Positions 44,550 through 53,190 of a DNA stretch of 64,000 nt are shown here, one piece after another. Position numbers and translations under genes: made by a program. The number at the start of each line of letters is the position of its first letter. The first letter of the stretch is position 1. The DNA comes from Thermosipho sp. (in: thermotogales) (GTDB taxonomy: Bacteria; Thermotogota; Thermotogae; Thermotogales; Fervidobacteriaceae). The notes under the pieces are model-generated. The model worked only from the letters and a program-made list of their open reading frames with translations. It did no database searches and was not told the origin of the DNA. The stretch is taken from positions 62,001 to 126,000 of the forward strand of contig JACDOA010000001.1 of NCBI GenBank assembly GCA_017656335.1. Direction: 5' to 3'.

Positions 44550-44580
44550 ATATGGGGGGTAAACAGAACCCCCCCATATT
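44550..44580 (-). repeat. Intercistronic hairpin after the binding-protein gene
   Basis: ATATGGGGGG (44550-44559), 10-base loop, CCCCCCATAT (44570-44579). On the minus strand it follows the binding-protein stop and precedes the first permease. Such structures commonly stabilise the 5' cistron's mRNA or act as partial terminators, raising the ratio of binding protein to permease. Confidence 0.8.
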
Positions 44581-44585
44581 ATTTT

Positions 44586-45830
44586 TTATTTTCCAAGTAG
44601 CATTTTAAGTTCTTTTTCGAGCTTTGAAATTGCTTCTTCAGGAGTTAATTCCCTCGTCAAAGCAGCATGTATATACCTTTGAATTGCATCAGAAACTTCT
44701 GCATAATTTGCTGTTCTTGGTCTTGGTAAAGCATTAATAAAGACATCAAATAATTCCACCATAAACGGATTTGCTTCTTCTAGTTTTGGGTCGTTATAAA
44801 CTTCTTTTATTGTTGGGTTTTGACCAGCGTTCACAGCTTTATATAATTGTTGTTCAGGACTGGTTAAGAATTTAATAAGTTTTTTGGCAGCTTCTTTTTC
44901 TTTTGGTGAAGAGAAAATATTGATTCCAAGATTCCAACCACCTAAAGTTGCTGCATGTTTACCATCTGGTCCGGGGCCTTTTGGAAGAGGAGCAACTCCA
45001 ACTTTTCCTTTTATTGGAGAATCTTCACTATTAGCTAATGACCAAGCATATGGCCAGTTTCTCATAAATACAGCATTCCCACCCTGGAATATCCTTCTTG
45101 CATCTTCTTCCATATATGTTGTTACACCTTCTGGCGAAATTTTGTACTTATAAATCAAATCAACCATAAAATTCAAAGCTTCTACAGTTTTAGGATTATT
45201 GATAATTACATTTCCTTCATCATCAAGGACATCAGTTCCAAAAGACCAAACATATTCCATAAAGTCACAGACAAGACCTTCGTATCTTGCTCCTTGCCAA
45301 ACAAATCCTTCAATACCTTCAGCCTTTGAAATTTTCTGGGCCATTTCTACAAGTTCATCCCATGTTTTAGGTGGATGATCATACCCATATTTTTCCAATA
45401 AATCTTTTCTATAGTATAAAAGTCCTGCATCAGTAAACCATGGAATTGCTACAATTCTTCCATCAACTGTTACTGATTTAACTGTACCAGGCAAAAATTT
45501 GTTGAGATTAAAATAATCATAATCTTTCGTCAAATCTTCCAAAAATGGCGCAAATTCAGGTGGCCAAATAACATCTAACATTAATACGTCAGGGTCGCTT
45601 TCGCCAGCTGCTAAATAAGTTACATATAAATCATGCCTTTCCGTTGAAGAATCAGGCATTGGAATAACAGTTACAACAATATCAGGGTTTTGTTTCATAA
45701 ATTCTTTCAACTGTGCATATAACACCTCAAGTTCTTTACCGACACCTCCAGAAGTCATGGTAATAGTTGTTATAGAAAATGACAATGCAACAACTAATAA
45801 TAAAGAAAACAATACAAACAACCTTTTCAT
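44586..45830 (-). CDS. Sugar-binding protein of a CUT1 ABC importer
   Basis: A 414-residue MalE-like extracytoplasmic binding protein: signal peptide ~1-19 (LFVLFSLLLVVALSFS), VTVIPMPDSSTERHDLYVTY, DVLMLDVIWPPEFAPFLEDL, PWFTDAGLLYYRKDLLEKYG and NWPYAWSLAN. It is first in the operon, followed by two permeases and an amidase; there is no ATPase gene. A strong AGGAGGTG ribosome site is present. Regulated by the palindrome at 45865 just after its -10 box. Trehalose or a related alpha-glucoside is the likely ligand from the treT context. Confidence 0.93.
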   Translation of the reverse strand: MKRLFVLFSLLLVVALSFSITTITMTSGGVGKELEVLYAQLKEFMKQNPDIVVTVIPMPDSSTERHDLYVTYLAAGESDPDVLMLDVIWPPEFAPFLEDLTKDYDYFNLNKFLPGTVKSVTVDGRIVAIPWFTDAGLLYYRKDLLEKYGYDHPPKTWDELVEMAQKISKAEGIEGFVWQGARYEGLVCDFMEYVWSFGTDVLDDEGNVIINNPKTVEALNFMVDLIYKYKISPEGVTTYMEEDARRIFQGGNAVFMRNWPYAWSLANSEDSPIKGKVGVAPLPKGPGPDGKHAATLGGWNLGINIFSSPKEKEAAKKLIKFLTSPEQQLYKAVNAGQNPTIKEVYNDPKLEEANPFMVELFDVFINALPRPRTANYAEVSDAIQRYIHAALTRELTPEEAISKLEKELKMLLGK

Positions 45831-45864
45831 GCTTACACCTCCTCATTTAAAAATACTTATTTTT

Positions 45865-45886
45865 TTCGAATTTCGAATTTATCATA
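45865..45886 (-). promoter_or_regulatory. -10 box and 13-bp palindromic operator of the sugar importer
   Basis: On the minus strand TATGAT (45886-45881) is followed by TTCGAAATTCGAA (45877-45865), so the palindrome TTCGAA-n-TTCGAA covers the likely transcription start. The same 13 bases occur at 46155-46167 for the divergent treT promoter. The -35 is weak and AT-rich. Confidence 0.75.
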
Positions 45887-46145
45887 TCACATATAAATTA
45901 ATTTAAAAAAACATTATTTTTTAAAGCATTCTAAAGATTTTCACAAATAACCTGATTTAATTTACTATATTCACAAAAAATAGACTTCTGTAAATTTTTA
46001 CAGATTTAGATTTTTTATTGTTTTTTTAATGATTTTTTTGCTAATATTCTATGTTTTCAAGATATATAGTTTAAAAAAAATAAAAAACATTAAAATACTC
46101 ATTAATGTTTTTAATTACTTATTTTTTCTTTTTCTTATATTATGT

Positions 46146-46167
46146 TATAATTTTTTCGAAATTCGAA
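46146..46167 (+). promoter_or_regulatory. -10 box and 13-bp palindromic operator of treT-ROK
   Basis: TATAAT (46146-46151) followed by TTCGAAATTCGAA (46155-46167), again over the transcription start, 18 bases before the treT ATG. It is identical, read in the direction of transcription, to the operator at 45877-45865. The likely binder is the ROK repressor encoded downstream. Confidence 0.78.
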
Positions 46168-46184
46168 TTAACGGAGGCGAAAAC

Positions 46185-47399
46185 ATGAGAGTAGAAATAC
46201 CTTTAAAAAAGATTAGTGATTATAATACTGTAGCTAAAGATGAAGTTGATGAGCTCATTGAATTTTCAAGAGAGCTAAAAGGTTTAAAAGTTGTCCATGT
46301 TAATGCTACATCATATGGTGGTGGTGTTGCAGAGCTTTTATACACTTTGGTTCCTTTGATGAACGATTTAGGACTGAATGCCAGTTGGGAAGTCTTAGAA
46401 GCCCCTAATGAATTTTTTAACGTCACTAAGAAACTTCACAATGCTTTTCAAGGTGCAAATATTGACATTTCAGAAGAAGAGCTTGAACTTTTCGAAAAAG
46501 TTAACAAACAAAATGCAAATAAACTTGATTTAGACGCTGATATTGTAATAATACATGATCCTCAACCATTTTTTATACCTCTATTTAAAGATGGAAAATA
46601 TATTTGGAGATGTCATATTGATACATCAAAACCTAATTCTAAAATTTGGGATCAAATTACATCAAAAGCAGCTGATAAATATTTAAAAGCTCTATTCCAT
46701 TTGAAAGAATATGTACAAAAACCATTTGAAGAAATTGCTGTTGAATTCCCCCCGAGTATTGACCCTCTTAGTGATAAAAACAAAGAACTTCCCAGTGAAG
46801 TTCTGAAAGAAATAGCTTTAAAATATAATATTGACCTTAATAGACCAATCATTACAGTTGTTGCTAGATTTGATCCTTGGAAAGATTTAAAAAGTGCTAT
46901 AGATGTATACCGTATTTTAAAAGAAAAAATTGATGTTCAACTTTTGATTGTGTCAGCTATGGCAAAAGATGACCCAGAAGGATGGATTTTATTTGAAGAT
47001 ATTCTAAGATATGCTGGAGTAGATCCTGATATTCACTTTCTAACTGACCTAAAAGGTGTAGGACACTTAGAAGTAAATGCCTTTCAATCCATATCTACTA
47101 TTGGTCTACACACTGCAATTAAAGAGGGATTTGGTTTAGTTATTTCTGAAATGCTTTGGAAAATGAATCCCGTAGTAGCAAGACCTGTTGGAGGTGTGAA
47201 AGTACAAATCATTGATGGATTTAATGGTTATCTTAGAAATGACGTAAATGAACTATCAGATGCAATATACGAATTAATACTTGATGAAAATCTAAGAAAA
47301 CAATTTGGAGTAAATGCCAAAAAACTTGTTAAAGAAAAATTTTTAACAACATCTCATTTAAGAAGATATCTTAAAGTTATTAAGGAGGTAATTCATTGA
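46185..47399 (+). CDS. treT: Trehalose glycosyltransferring synthase
   Basis: A 404-residue GT4 glycosyltransferase of the TreT family, which reversibly joins NDP-glucose and glucose to trehalose. Motifs: GLKVVHVNATSYGGGVAELL, IIHDPQP, WRCHIDTSKPN, VVARFDPWKDLKSAIDVYRI and KEGFGLVISEMLWKMNPVVA (EX7E). ACGGAGG lies 7 bases before the ATG at 46185; the frame continues upstream through the operator, so earlier starts are rejected. Working with the divergent importer, it could turn imported trehalose into NDP-glucose, or make trehalose. Confidence 0.9.
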   Translation: MRVEIPLKKISDYNTVAKDEVDELIEFSRELKGLKVVHVNATSYGGGVAELLYTLVPLMNDLGLNASWEVLEAPNEFFNVTKKLHNAFQGANIDISEEELELFEKVNKQNANKLDLDADIVIIHDPQPFFIPLFKDGKYIWRCHIDTSKPNSKIWDQITSKAADKYLKALFHLKEYVQKPFEEIAVEFPPSIDPLSDKNKELPSEVLKEIALKYNIDLNRPIITVVARFDPWKDLKSAIDVYRILKEKIDVQLLIVSAMAKDDPEGWILFEDILRYAGVDPDIHFLTDLKGVGHLEVNAFQSISTIGLHTAIKEGFGLVISEMLWKMNPVVARPVGGVKVQIIDGFNGYLRNDVNELSDAIYELILDENLRKQFGVNAKKLVKEKFLTTSHLRRYLKVIKEVIH

Positions 47400-48517
47400 A
47401 ATTAAATAATTACAAAAAAATTTTATTAAACTTACTTTTTAATGAAAAAATATATAGAAGCCAATTGGAAGATATTTTGAAAATAACACCTTCTACACTT
47501 TCATATCTTTTAAGTAATTTATATAAAAAAGGTTATATTACTATATTTAAAGATAAAAAAATCAAAGCAGGCAGACCTAAACATTTAATAAATTTGAATA
47601 AAAATTACTGGAAAAGTATTGGAATTAGAATAGGACGAGAATACATAAGTCTAACAGTTTTCAACGGAAAATTTGAAGAAGAGGAAAAAATCTCAATAAA
47701 ACTAACTAAAAAAGATATGGGAAATAAAAGTATTTCAAATCTTTTGGAAAAAGTAATTAAAAAGGTCTCATCTTTAGAAGAAATAAAAGCTGTTGGTATT
47801 GCTTTTTCAGGGAATGTAAATAAAAATAAAGTTAACTCAAAAATTTTAAAACTTGAAGATTTCACACCAAAAATAATTATAAAATCATTAATGCCCCACG
47901 TAACTATATCCGTTCTTAATGATGTTGAAGCAATTGCTACAGAAGAATTTGTAAAACATGGTGGCAAAAAAATTGTCGTCATAAATTATGGAACTGGAAT
48001 TGGTGCCTGTTTTTATGAATCCCATGGCATTTACGAAAGAAACGAAAGAAAGGTTATTGAACTTGGGCATTTTTACGCCGGAAACAATGAAAAATGTTAC
48101 TGTGGCGCTACAGGATGTCTTGAAACTGTTGCTTCAGATTATGCGAATTTAAAAAGATACAAATATCAAAATTTAAATATTGAAGATTTTATTACTAATG
48201 AAGAAATGTATTATAATGAATTAAAAGAACTTAGAAATATTTATAAAAAAAATGAAAAAAAAGCAAAAGAAATTTATAGTGAAACATTCAATTATCTAGC
48301 AATCTTTCTTTTCAATATTATGAGATTACTCGATCCAGAAAAAATTATCCTATCAGGAGAAGGAGTATCGAAATGGTTTTCACAAAATTTGGAAAGAAAA
48401 ATCTTATCAATTTCTTCAGTTTCAATTCCAATTACTTATAGAGGATTAAAAAACAACATTGAATTAGGAGCAGCAATAGATGCAACAAGAGAATATATTT
48501 TAAAATCTGAAATCTGA
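47396..48517 (+). CDS. ROK-family transcriptional repressor
   Basis: A 373-residue ROK regulator. The N-terminal winged helix (~1-60) has RSQLEDILKITPSTLSYLLS and KAGRPKHLINL; the sugar-kinase-like domain has NDVEAIATEEF, INYGTGIGACF, ELGHFYAGNN and the zinc motif CYCGATGCLET. TTG overlaps the treT stop (TTGA) and is 7 bases after AAGGAGG. It probably binds the TTCGAAATTCGAA sites and responds to trehalose or glucose, by analogy with ROK regulators in this phylum. Confidence 0.93.
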   Translation: MKLNNYKKILLNLLFNEKIYRSQLEDILKITPSTLSYLLSNLYKKGYITIFKDKKIKAGRPKHLINLNKNYWKSIGIRIGREYISLTVFNGKFEEEEKISIKLTKKDMGNKSISNLLEKVIKKVSSLEEIKAVGIAFSGNVNKNKVNSKILKLEDFTPKIIIKSLMPHVTISVLNDVEAIATEEFVKHGGKKIVVINYGTGIGACFYESHGIYERNERKVIELGHFYAGNNEKCYCGATGCLETVASDYANLKRYKYQNLNIEDFITNEEMYYNELKELRNIYKKNEKKAKEIYSETFNYLAIFLFNIMRLLDPEKIILSGEGVSKWFSQNLERKILSISSVSIPITYRGLKNNIELGAAIDATREYILKSEI

Positions 48518-48531
48518 AAAATCAAACAAAA

Positions 48532-48557
48532 ATTGGGGCTAAGCCCCAATTTTTTTC
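48532..48557 (+). terminator. Terminator after the ROK repressor gene
   Basis: ATTGGGGC (48532-48539), loop TAA, GCCCCAAT (48543-48550), then TTTTTT. It lies 14 bases after the ROK stop and just before the end of the convergent fabG. Confidence 0.93.
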
Positions 48558-48561
48558 ATCT

Positions 48562-49305
48562 TTAAATTACTAACCCACCATCTATACCAATAACCTGACC
48601 AGTAATGTATGAAGAATCATCTGAAGCCAAGAATAAGTATAATTTTGCCACTTCTTCAGGTTCACCCATTCTTCTTAAAGGTATCTTTTCATTTAAAGCT
48701 TGTAAAATTTTTTCAGGGACTTTCTCAGTCATAGGAGTTTTTATAAAACCAGGAGCAACTGCATTAACTCTTATTTGTGCCCCTTTTCTTGCTAATTCTT
48801 TTGCCCAGGTTTTCGTCATTCCAATTACCCCTGCTTTAGTAGCTGAATAATTGGTTTGACCAATATTCCCATATACCCCGACAATAGAAGAAGTGTTTAC
48901 AATACTTCCCTTTCCTTGTTTCATCATTATCTTAGCAACTGCTTGAGTCATATTAAATACTCCTTTTAAATTTACATCTATAACCGCATTCCAATCTTCT
49001 TCTTTCATTCTAACAAGTAAAGCATCTCTAGTTATACCAGCATTATTAATTAACACATCAATTTTCCCATGTTTTTCATAGACTTTATCTACAATCTCAA
49101 AAACCTTCTCTCTGTCTGAAACATTTAAAACAAAAGTTTCTATGATTCCAGGTCCTGGATTTTCTTCTTTCAATAAATTCAAATTTTCTTCTGATAAATC
49201 ACATGCTATTACTACCGCACCCTCTCTAGCAAATAATAATACTGCAGCTTTTCCAATTCCACTTGCTGCACCAGTAATAATACAAATTTTACCATCTAAT
49301 TTCAT
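48562..49305 (-). CDS. fabG: 3-oxoacyl-[acyl-carrier-protein] reductase
   Basis: A 247-residue SDR enzyme of fatty-acid elongation. Rossmann TGAASGIGKAA, VLINNAGITRD, catalytic Ser in IVNTSSIVG and Tyr-Lys in NYSATKAGVIGMTK, and FabG-like DDSSYITGQVIGIDGGLVI. AAGGAGGTAAAAAG precedes the ATG. Single-gene unit with its own promoter; no other fab genes are near, and other SDR functions cannot be excluded. Confidence 0.87.
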   Translation of the reverse strand: MKLDGKICIITGAASGIGKAAVLLFAREGAVVIACDLSEENLNLLKEENPGPGIIETFVLNVSDREKVFEIVDKVYEKHGKIDVLINNAGITRDALLVRMKEEDWNAVIDVNLKGVFNMTQAVAKIMMKQGKGSIVNTSSIVGVYGNIGQTNYSATKAGVIGMTKTWAKELARKGAQIRVNAVAPGFIKTPMTEKVPEKILQALNEKIPLRRMGEPEEVAKLYLFLASDDSSYITGQVIGIDGGLVI

Positions 49306-49340
49306 CTTTTTACCTCCTTAAGTTAGTTTTAATTAATTTT

Positions 49341-49369
49341 ATTATACAACTTTTAAAATCATTTTTCAA
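49341..49369 (-). promoter_or_regulatory. Promoter of fabG
   Basis: On the minus strand TTGAAA (49369-49364), 17-base spacer, TATAAT (49346-49341). It overlaps the last codons of the broken hydrolase gene upstream, so fabG does not depend on that decaying unit. Confidence 0.8.
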
Positions 49370-50119
49370 TTATTTTCATAACTTCATCGGGTGCTTCTAA
49401 GATCGGCCTATGCCCTATTCCATCTAAAATAATAAGATGCCCATTAATAAAACTATTTGCTGTTTCTTCCATTTGTTCTTTACTTAAAATAATATCTTTA
49501 TCCCCCCAAATAACATATACAGGTATATTAATTTTTTTATATCTTCTTTAAAATCTTATTTTTCAAGTACTCTTGCATTTTCTGTAAAACATTTTGGATG
49601 CATTTTTAAAGCTTCTGAAACAGCTAATTTAAAGAATTTTTCATTTTCATATGTTGGAGCTATTGCTTTAAGAGATTTTTCTAAATGTTCAGGATTATTT
49701 TTATAAAGTTCTAATATCGGATTACTTTCTTCAGGAGTTTTCAAAGCATTAATTGGAACAGGATCTACCAAAACGAGTTTCGATAACTTTTCAGTATGTT
49801 CAATTGCATATTTAATAACAACAGCTCCTCCAAATGAATGCCCAAGTAAAATAAAATTATCGAGTTTTAAAGCATTAACAAATTCATGTAAAGCATCTGA
49901 ATATGTTTTTATGTCTACCATTTCAATATGTTCTGAAAATCCAAAATTTGGCAAATTTAAAGCATAAGCCTTATAATTATCAGGAAGAATTTTAAACATT
50001 TCTTTAAACCATATTGCACTTGCAAGGTTTCCATGAACGAAAATTATAGTATTTTCTCCACTACCATGTTCCAAAGGTCTAATTTTACCGAATTTTGTAT
50101 CCACAAATTTTCCTTCCAT
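49359..50119 (-). pseudogene. Broken alpha/beta-hydrolase gene
   Basis: Starts at an ATG (50119) with AGGAGGG upstream. The fold is clear: TIIFVHGNLASAIWFKEMF, LLGHSFGGAVVIKYA (nucleophile Ser), LVLVDPVP. The frame stops at TAA (49556). Beyond it the sequence continues as DFKEDIKK, then after a one-base loss in a run of seven A's, IPVYVIWGDKDIILSKEQ (acid Asp) and LDGIGHRPILEAPDEVMKII (catalytic His) to a TGA at 49361-49359. One nonsense change plus one frameshift remove the acid and His of the triad, so it should be inactive. Confidence 0.85.
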
Positions 50120-51014
50120 TTTTCTTGCCCTCCTAAAAAATGATTCTATTCTTGATAAATATTTCAAATCAAAAAGATATAAATAATAACCAATTCCTCT
50201 TGGCATAAACAAAACAACTATTATAAGTAAAAGACCAAAAATCATAGACATTGAAAACTTTAATCTACCAAACATAAATGGCAATCCTACGTAAATAATA
50301 GAACCAATAATGGGGCCAAAAAATATATAGCTAATCCACCAATCACAACAATAGCCAACAAATCAAGGGATTTTGAAAGACCAAAATCTGCTGGTGAAAT
50401 ATAGCCTATAACATGAGCATACAAAGCTCCAGATAATCCAGCAAAAGCAAAACCAATAGCAAACCAATTACTTTAAATTTTGAAACATTTATTCCAATCA
50501 CAGCCACAGCTTTTTCATTTTCTCTTATTGTTTTTCAAGCTCTTCCGTATTTTCCATTAATTAAAGAATTAAAAATATAATAACTAATCACAAGAAAAAG
50601 TAAAACAAAATAATACTTTAAAATGTCATCATTAAAAAACTTATAAAATGGTATATTTCTTATTCCTGTATGTCCCCCAGTCATGTTTTCCCATGCACCT
50701 ACAATTTGTTCAATTGCTACTCCAAATCCCATTGTTGCAATAGCAAGATAAAAAGCTTTAAGCCTTAATGTTGAAAATCCTAAAATTAATCCTAAAATAA
50801 ATGAAAAAAATACAGCTAAAAATATACCTATTGGAATAGGAAGCGAATATTTTACTACTGAGATAGCTGAAACATATGCTCCAATACTCATAAAAGCAGC
50901 ATGACCAATTGAAATTTGTCCTAAATATCCAATCATTTTTAAAGAAGTTATGGTAAGTAAAAAAGTATTTTTGATAACCATAAAAGGGAAAATTAAAAGA
51001 AATATAATTAACAT
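50120..51014 (-). pseudogene. livM: Broken branched-chain amino-acid permease LivM
   Basis: The N-terminal 159 codons are open (GYLGQISIGHAAFMSIGAYV, GFGVAIEQIVGAWENMTGGH) to GKYGRA followed by TGA, where a Trp is expected. The same frame then reads KTIRENEKAVAVIGINVSKF, shifts by one base (FAIGFAFAGLSGALYAHVIG, LDLLAIVVIGG), shifts again (GPIIGSIIYVGLPFMFGRL) and ends LIIVVLFMPRG. Thus one stop and two frameshifts. At the end the frame runs without a stop into the hydrolase gene, probably because of a lost T in the run at 50137-50142. Confidence 0.87.
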
Positions 51015-51898
51015 AGTCTTTTCCGTAGTTTTTCACTCTTCCTAATCCCAAATATTCCATTTGGAAAAAATAAAAGAACAATAATGATTAAGAGCAATGA
51101 AAATGTTGACTTTAAATCATTAGAAATATATTTTCCCACCATATTTTCAATAACACCTAATAATAGACCACCTAAAACCGCTCCTTTAAAACTTTCAAAT
51201 CCACCAAGCACTACCGCTGTAAATCCTTCCAGCTGATAAAAAACAAGCATTGATGGAGATACAAAAGTATTAAGAGCAACCAAAACCCCGACAATTACTG
51301 CCATTAAAGTCCTAAAAATCCAGGAAAAAGAAAAAATTCCCCCAACATTTATTCCCATATAACTTGCTACTTCCTCATTTTCAGAAACTGCTTTAATAGC
51401 AATTCCTAATTTTGTTTTATTTAACAAAAGTATTAAAAAAACTATTGTAAATAGTGAAACAATATATATTAGAACATCCTGCCTTCTTAAAACTAAAATC
51501 CCAAAATCTCCTCTAAACACATATGGTCTACCGGAAATTAATTTTGGAAATTTCTTATAATCAGTTCCCCATAATTGAATTGAAAGATCTTCCAAAATCA
51601 TCAAAAAACCAAAAGTTACAATTAACATTGACGCATGAGAAAGATGCCTTATAGGCCGTAAAGCAAATCTTTCTAACAAATATCCTGTCGTTGCTGCTAA
51701 AACAAAAGAAAGAAAAATTCCAAGATATATATTTAAATTCATTGTGATGAACCAAAAGGCAACATACACAAAAAACATTCCTATATTTCCAAATGCAAAA
51801 TTCATAACACCAGTAACCTTATAAATCATAACTAAACCTAATGCAACTAATGAATAAGTAGCTCCGGTAGATAAACCTAGCAGAATCTGATATATCAT
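51008..51898 (-). CDS. livH: Branched-chain amino-acid ABC permease LivH
   Basis: A 296-residue, fully open LivH: LLGLSTGATYSLVALGLVMI, VMNFAFGNIGMFFVYVAFW, LRPIRHLSHASMLIVTFGFL and FTAVVLGGFESFKGAVLGG. Eight or so membrane helices. Its partners livM and livF are broken and livG and the binding protein are absent, so it is unlikely to be functional even though intact. ATG overlaps the livF fragment stop (ATGA). Confidence 0.9.
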   Translation of the reverse strand: MIYQILLGLSTGATYSLVALGLVMIYKVTGVMNFAFGNIGMFFVYVAFWFITMNLNIYLGIFLSFVLAATTGYLLERFALRPIRHLSHASMLIVTFGFLMILEDLSIQLWGTDYKKFPKLISGRPYVFRGDFGILVLRRQDVLIYIVSLFTIVFLILLLNKTKLGIAIKAVSENEEVASYMGINVGGIFSFSWIFRTLMAVIVGVLVALNTFVSPSMLVFYQLEGFTAVVLGGFESFKGAVLGGLLLGVIENMVGKYISNDLKSTFSLLLIIIVLLFFPNGIFGIRKSEKLRKRLC

Positions 51899-52092
51899 TT
51901 TTTAACTCCCAAATACCTATTCTTGACTTCCTCTTTACTAATTAAATCTTTGGAAGAATCACTAAAAACAACTTTTCCAGTTTCCATTACATAACCTCTA
52001 TTAGAAATTTTTAATGCCATCGATGCATTTTGTTCGACTAATAAAAAGTGATACCAGTTTTATTTGAATTTTGAATTATTTCAAAAATTTAG
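51895..52092 (-). pseudogene. livF: 3' fragment of ATPase gene livF
   Basis: The minus strand reads IFEIIQNSNKTGITF, then after a one-base loss LLVEQNASMALKISNRGYVM, ETGKVVF and KEEVKNRYLGVKK, ending at the TGA that overlaps livH. This is the LivF C-terminus from just before the H-loop (VEQN). The 5' two thirds, with Walker A and B, are missing; sequence identity ends near 52083-52092, where a plus-strand gene fragment begins. Confidence 0.83.
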
Positions 52093-52187
52093 TTCTTAAA
52101 ATTGAAAGTAAATTTTCAAACAAAGAAATTGAAATTATTAATGGAGGATTTGAAATTTTCCTAAAGAAAATAGGAGTGAAATTATGA
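52083..52187 (+). pseudogene. 3' fragment of an unknown (MarR-like?) gene
   Basis: The plus strand reads KNLVLKIESKFSNKEIEIIN then GGFEIFLKKIGVKL and a TGA at 52185-52187 that overlaps the epimerase ATG. Only about 34 codons remain. Helical, charged C-termini of this kind are common in MarR-type regulators, but the family cannot be fixed. Its 5' end is cut at the same point where livF is cut. Confidence 0.5.
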
Positions 52188-53190
52188 TTTTAGAACTGGA
52201 GGAACTGGCCATTTAGGTAATGTATTAGTAAGAAAGCTCCTCAATTTAGGTGAAAAGGTAGTTGTTGTTACTCATCCGTTAGATAATTGTATAAGCTTAA
52301 AAGATGTAAATGTTGAAATTAAAAAGATAGATATTAGAGATTATAATAACCTCGAAAAACTAGCAAAAAACGCAGATGCTATTTTCCATTTAGCTGCTAT
52401 AATTTCAATTCTACCTTGGAAAAAGAAATTAATTGAAGAAGTTAATGTTGGTGGAGTCAAAAATATAATAAATATTTTTCAAAAATACACCAAAAGGCTT
52501 ATATATGTTAGTTCGGTACACGCATTTTCCGAACCGCAGGTTGGTAGTACAATTTACGAAAACACACCAATTAATCCTAAGTTAACAAGTGGAATTTATG
52601 GAAAATCAAAAGCCAAAGCTGCGTTAGAAATTCTAAATGCCTCAACGGCTGGTTTAAATGTCTTAACGATTTGCCCAACTGGAATTATTCGTCCATTTGA
52701 CTTTAAACCTTCTGAAATGGGCAAATTTTTTCTAAATTATCTTAAAAACAAAATTAAAATAATAATTGAAGGTAAATTTGATTTTGTTGATGTAAGGGAT
52801 GCTGCTGACATTTTGATTAAAACATTGGATAAAGAGGAAAAAGGAAAATTTTATATTATCTGCAATAAATCAATAAAGATTTCTGAACTTATAGGTTTAT
52901 TAGATTTGATTACTGGGAGGAAAACAAATTTAAAGATTATTGATAATAATACTGCTCTTTTTGTTTCTTTTTTTAATCTAATTGGCTCATTATTAACAGG
53001 AAAAATTCCATTATTTACTCCTTATTCCATACATCCCCTTTCAAGAAAGTATAAATTTCCTCATTTAAAGGCTAAAAGTAAATTAAATTACAAGCCCAGA
53101 AACTTTGAATCAACGCTTTTTGATACTCTTAAATGGTTTAAAGAATATTATGTTTATAAACATATTCCAAAAAAATTACTTATTAACTGA
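52184..53190 (+). pseudogene. NAD-dependent epimerase/dehydratase with a frameshift at codon 4
   Basis: An extended-SDR protein of ~335 codons. The ATG at 52184 is 7 bases after AGGAG, but its frame stops at codon 11. One base lower the frame gives TGGTGHLGNVLVRKLLNLGE, VIFHLAAI-like AIFHLAAIISILPWKK, YVSSVHAFSE, GIYGKSKAKAALE (Tyr-Lys) and continues open to 53190. The expected start is MIL-x-TGGTGHLG; ATGATTTTAG-A-ACTGG lacks one base in codon 4. No start codon exists in the long frame between its upstream stop (52177) and the Rossmann motif. Sequencing error is the alternative. Confidence 0.8.

Noticed and set aside
46029-46184. Longer treT start with a hydrophobic N-terminal extension
   Set aside because: The extension spans the -10 box and the TTCGAAATTCGAA operator and has no ribosome site; the ATG at 46185 has GGAGG and the family N-terminus.
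49556-50284. A 242-codon frame joining LivM membrane sequence to an alpha/beta-hydrolase, looking like a novel fusion protein
   Set aside because: The LivM part is only the end of a gene broken by a stop and frameshifts, the hydrolase has its own ribosome site and ATG at 50119, and its C-terminus is also broken. It is read-through between two pseudogenes.
52717-53190. A separate 157-residue protein
   Set aside because: The frame is open far upstream to the Rossmann motif; it is the C-terminal half of the frameshifted epimerase.
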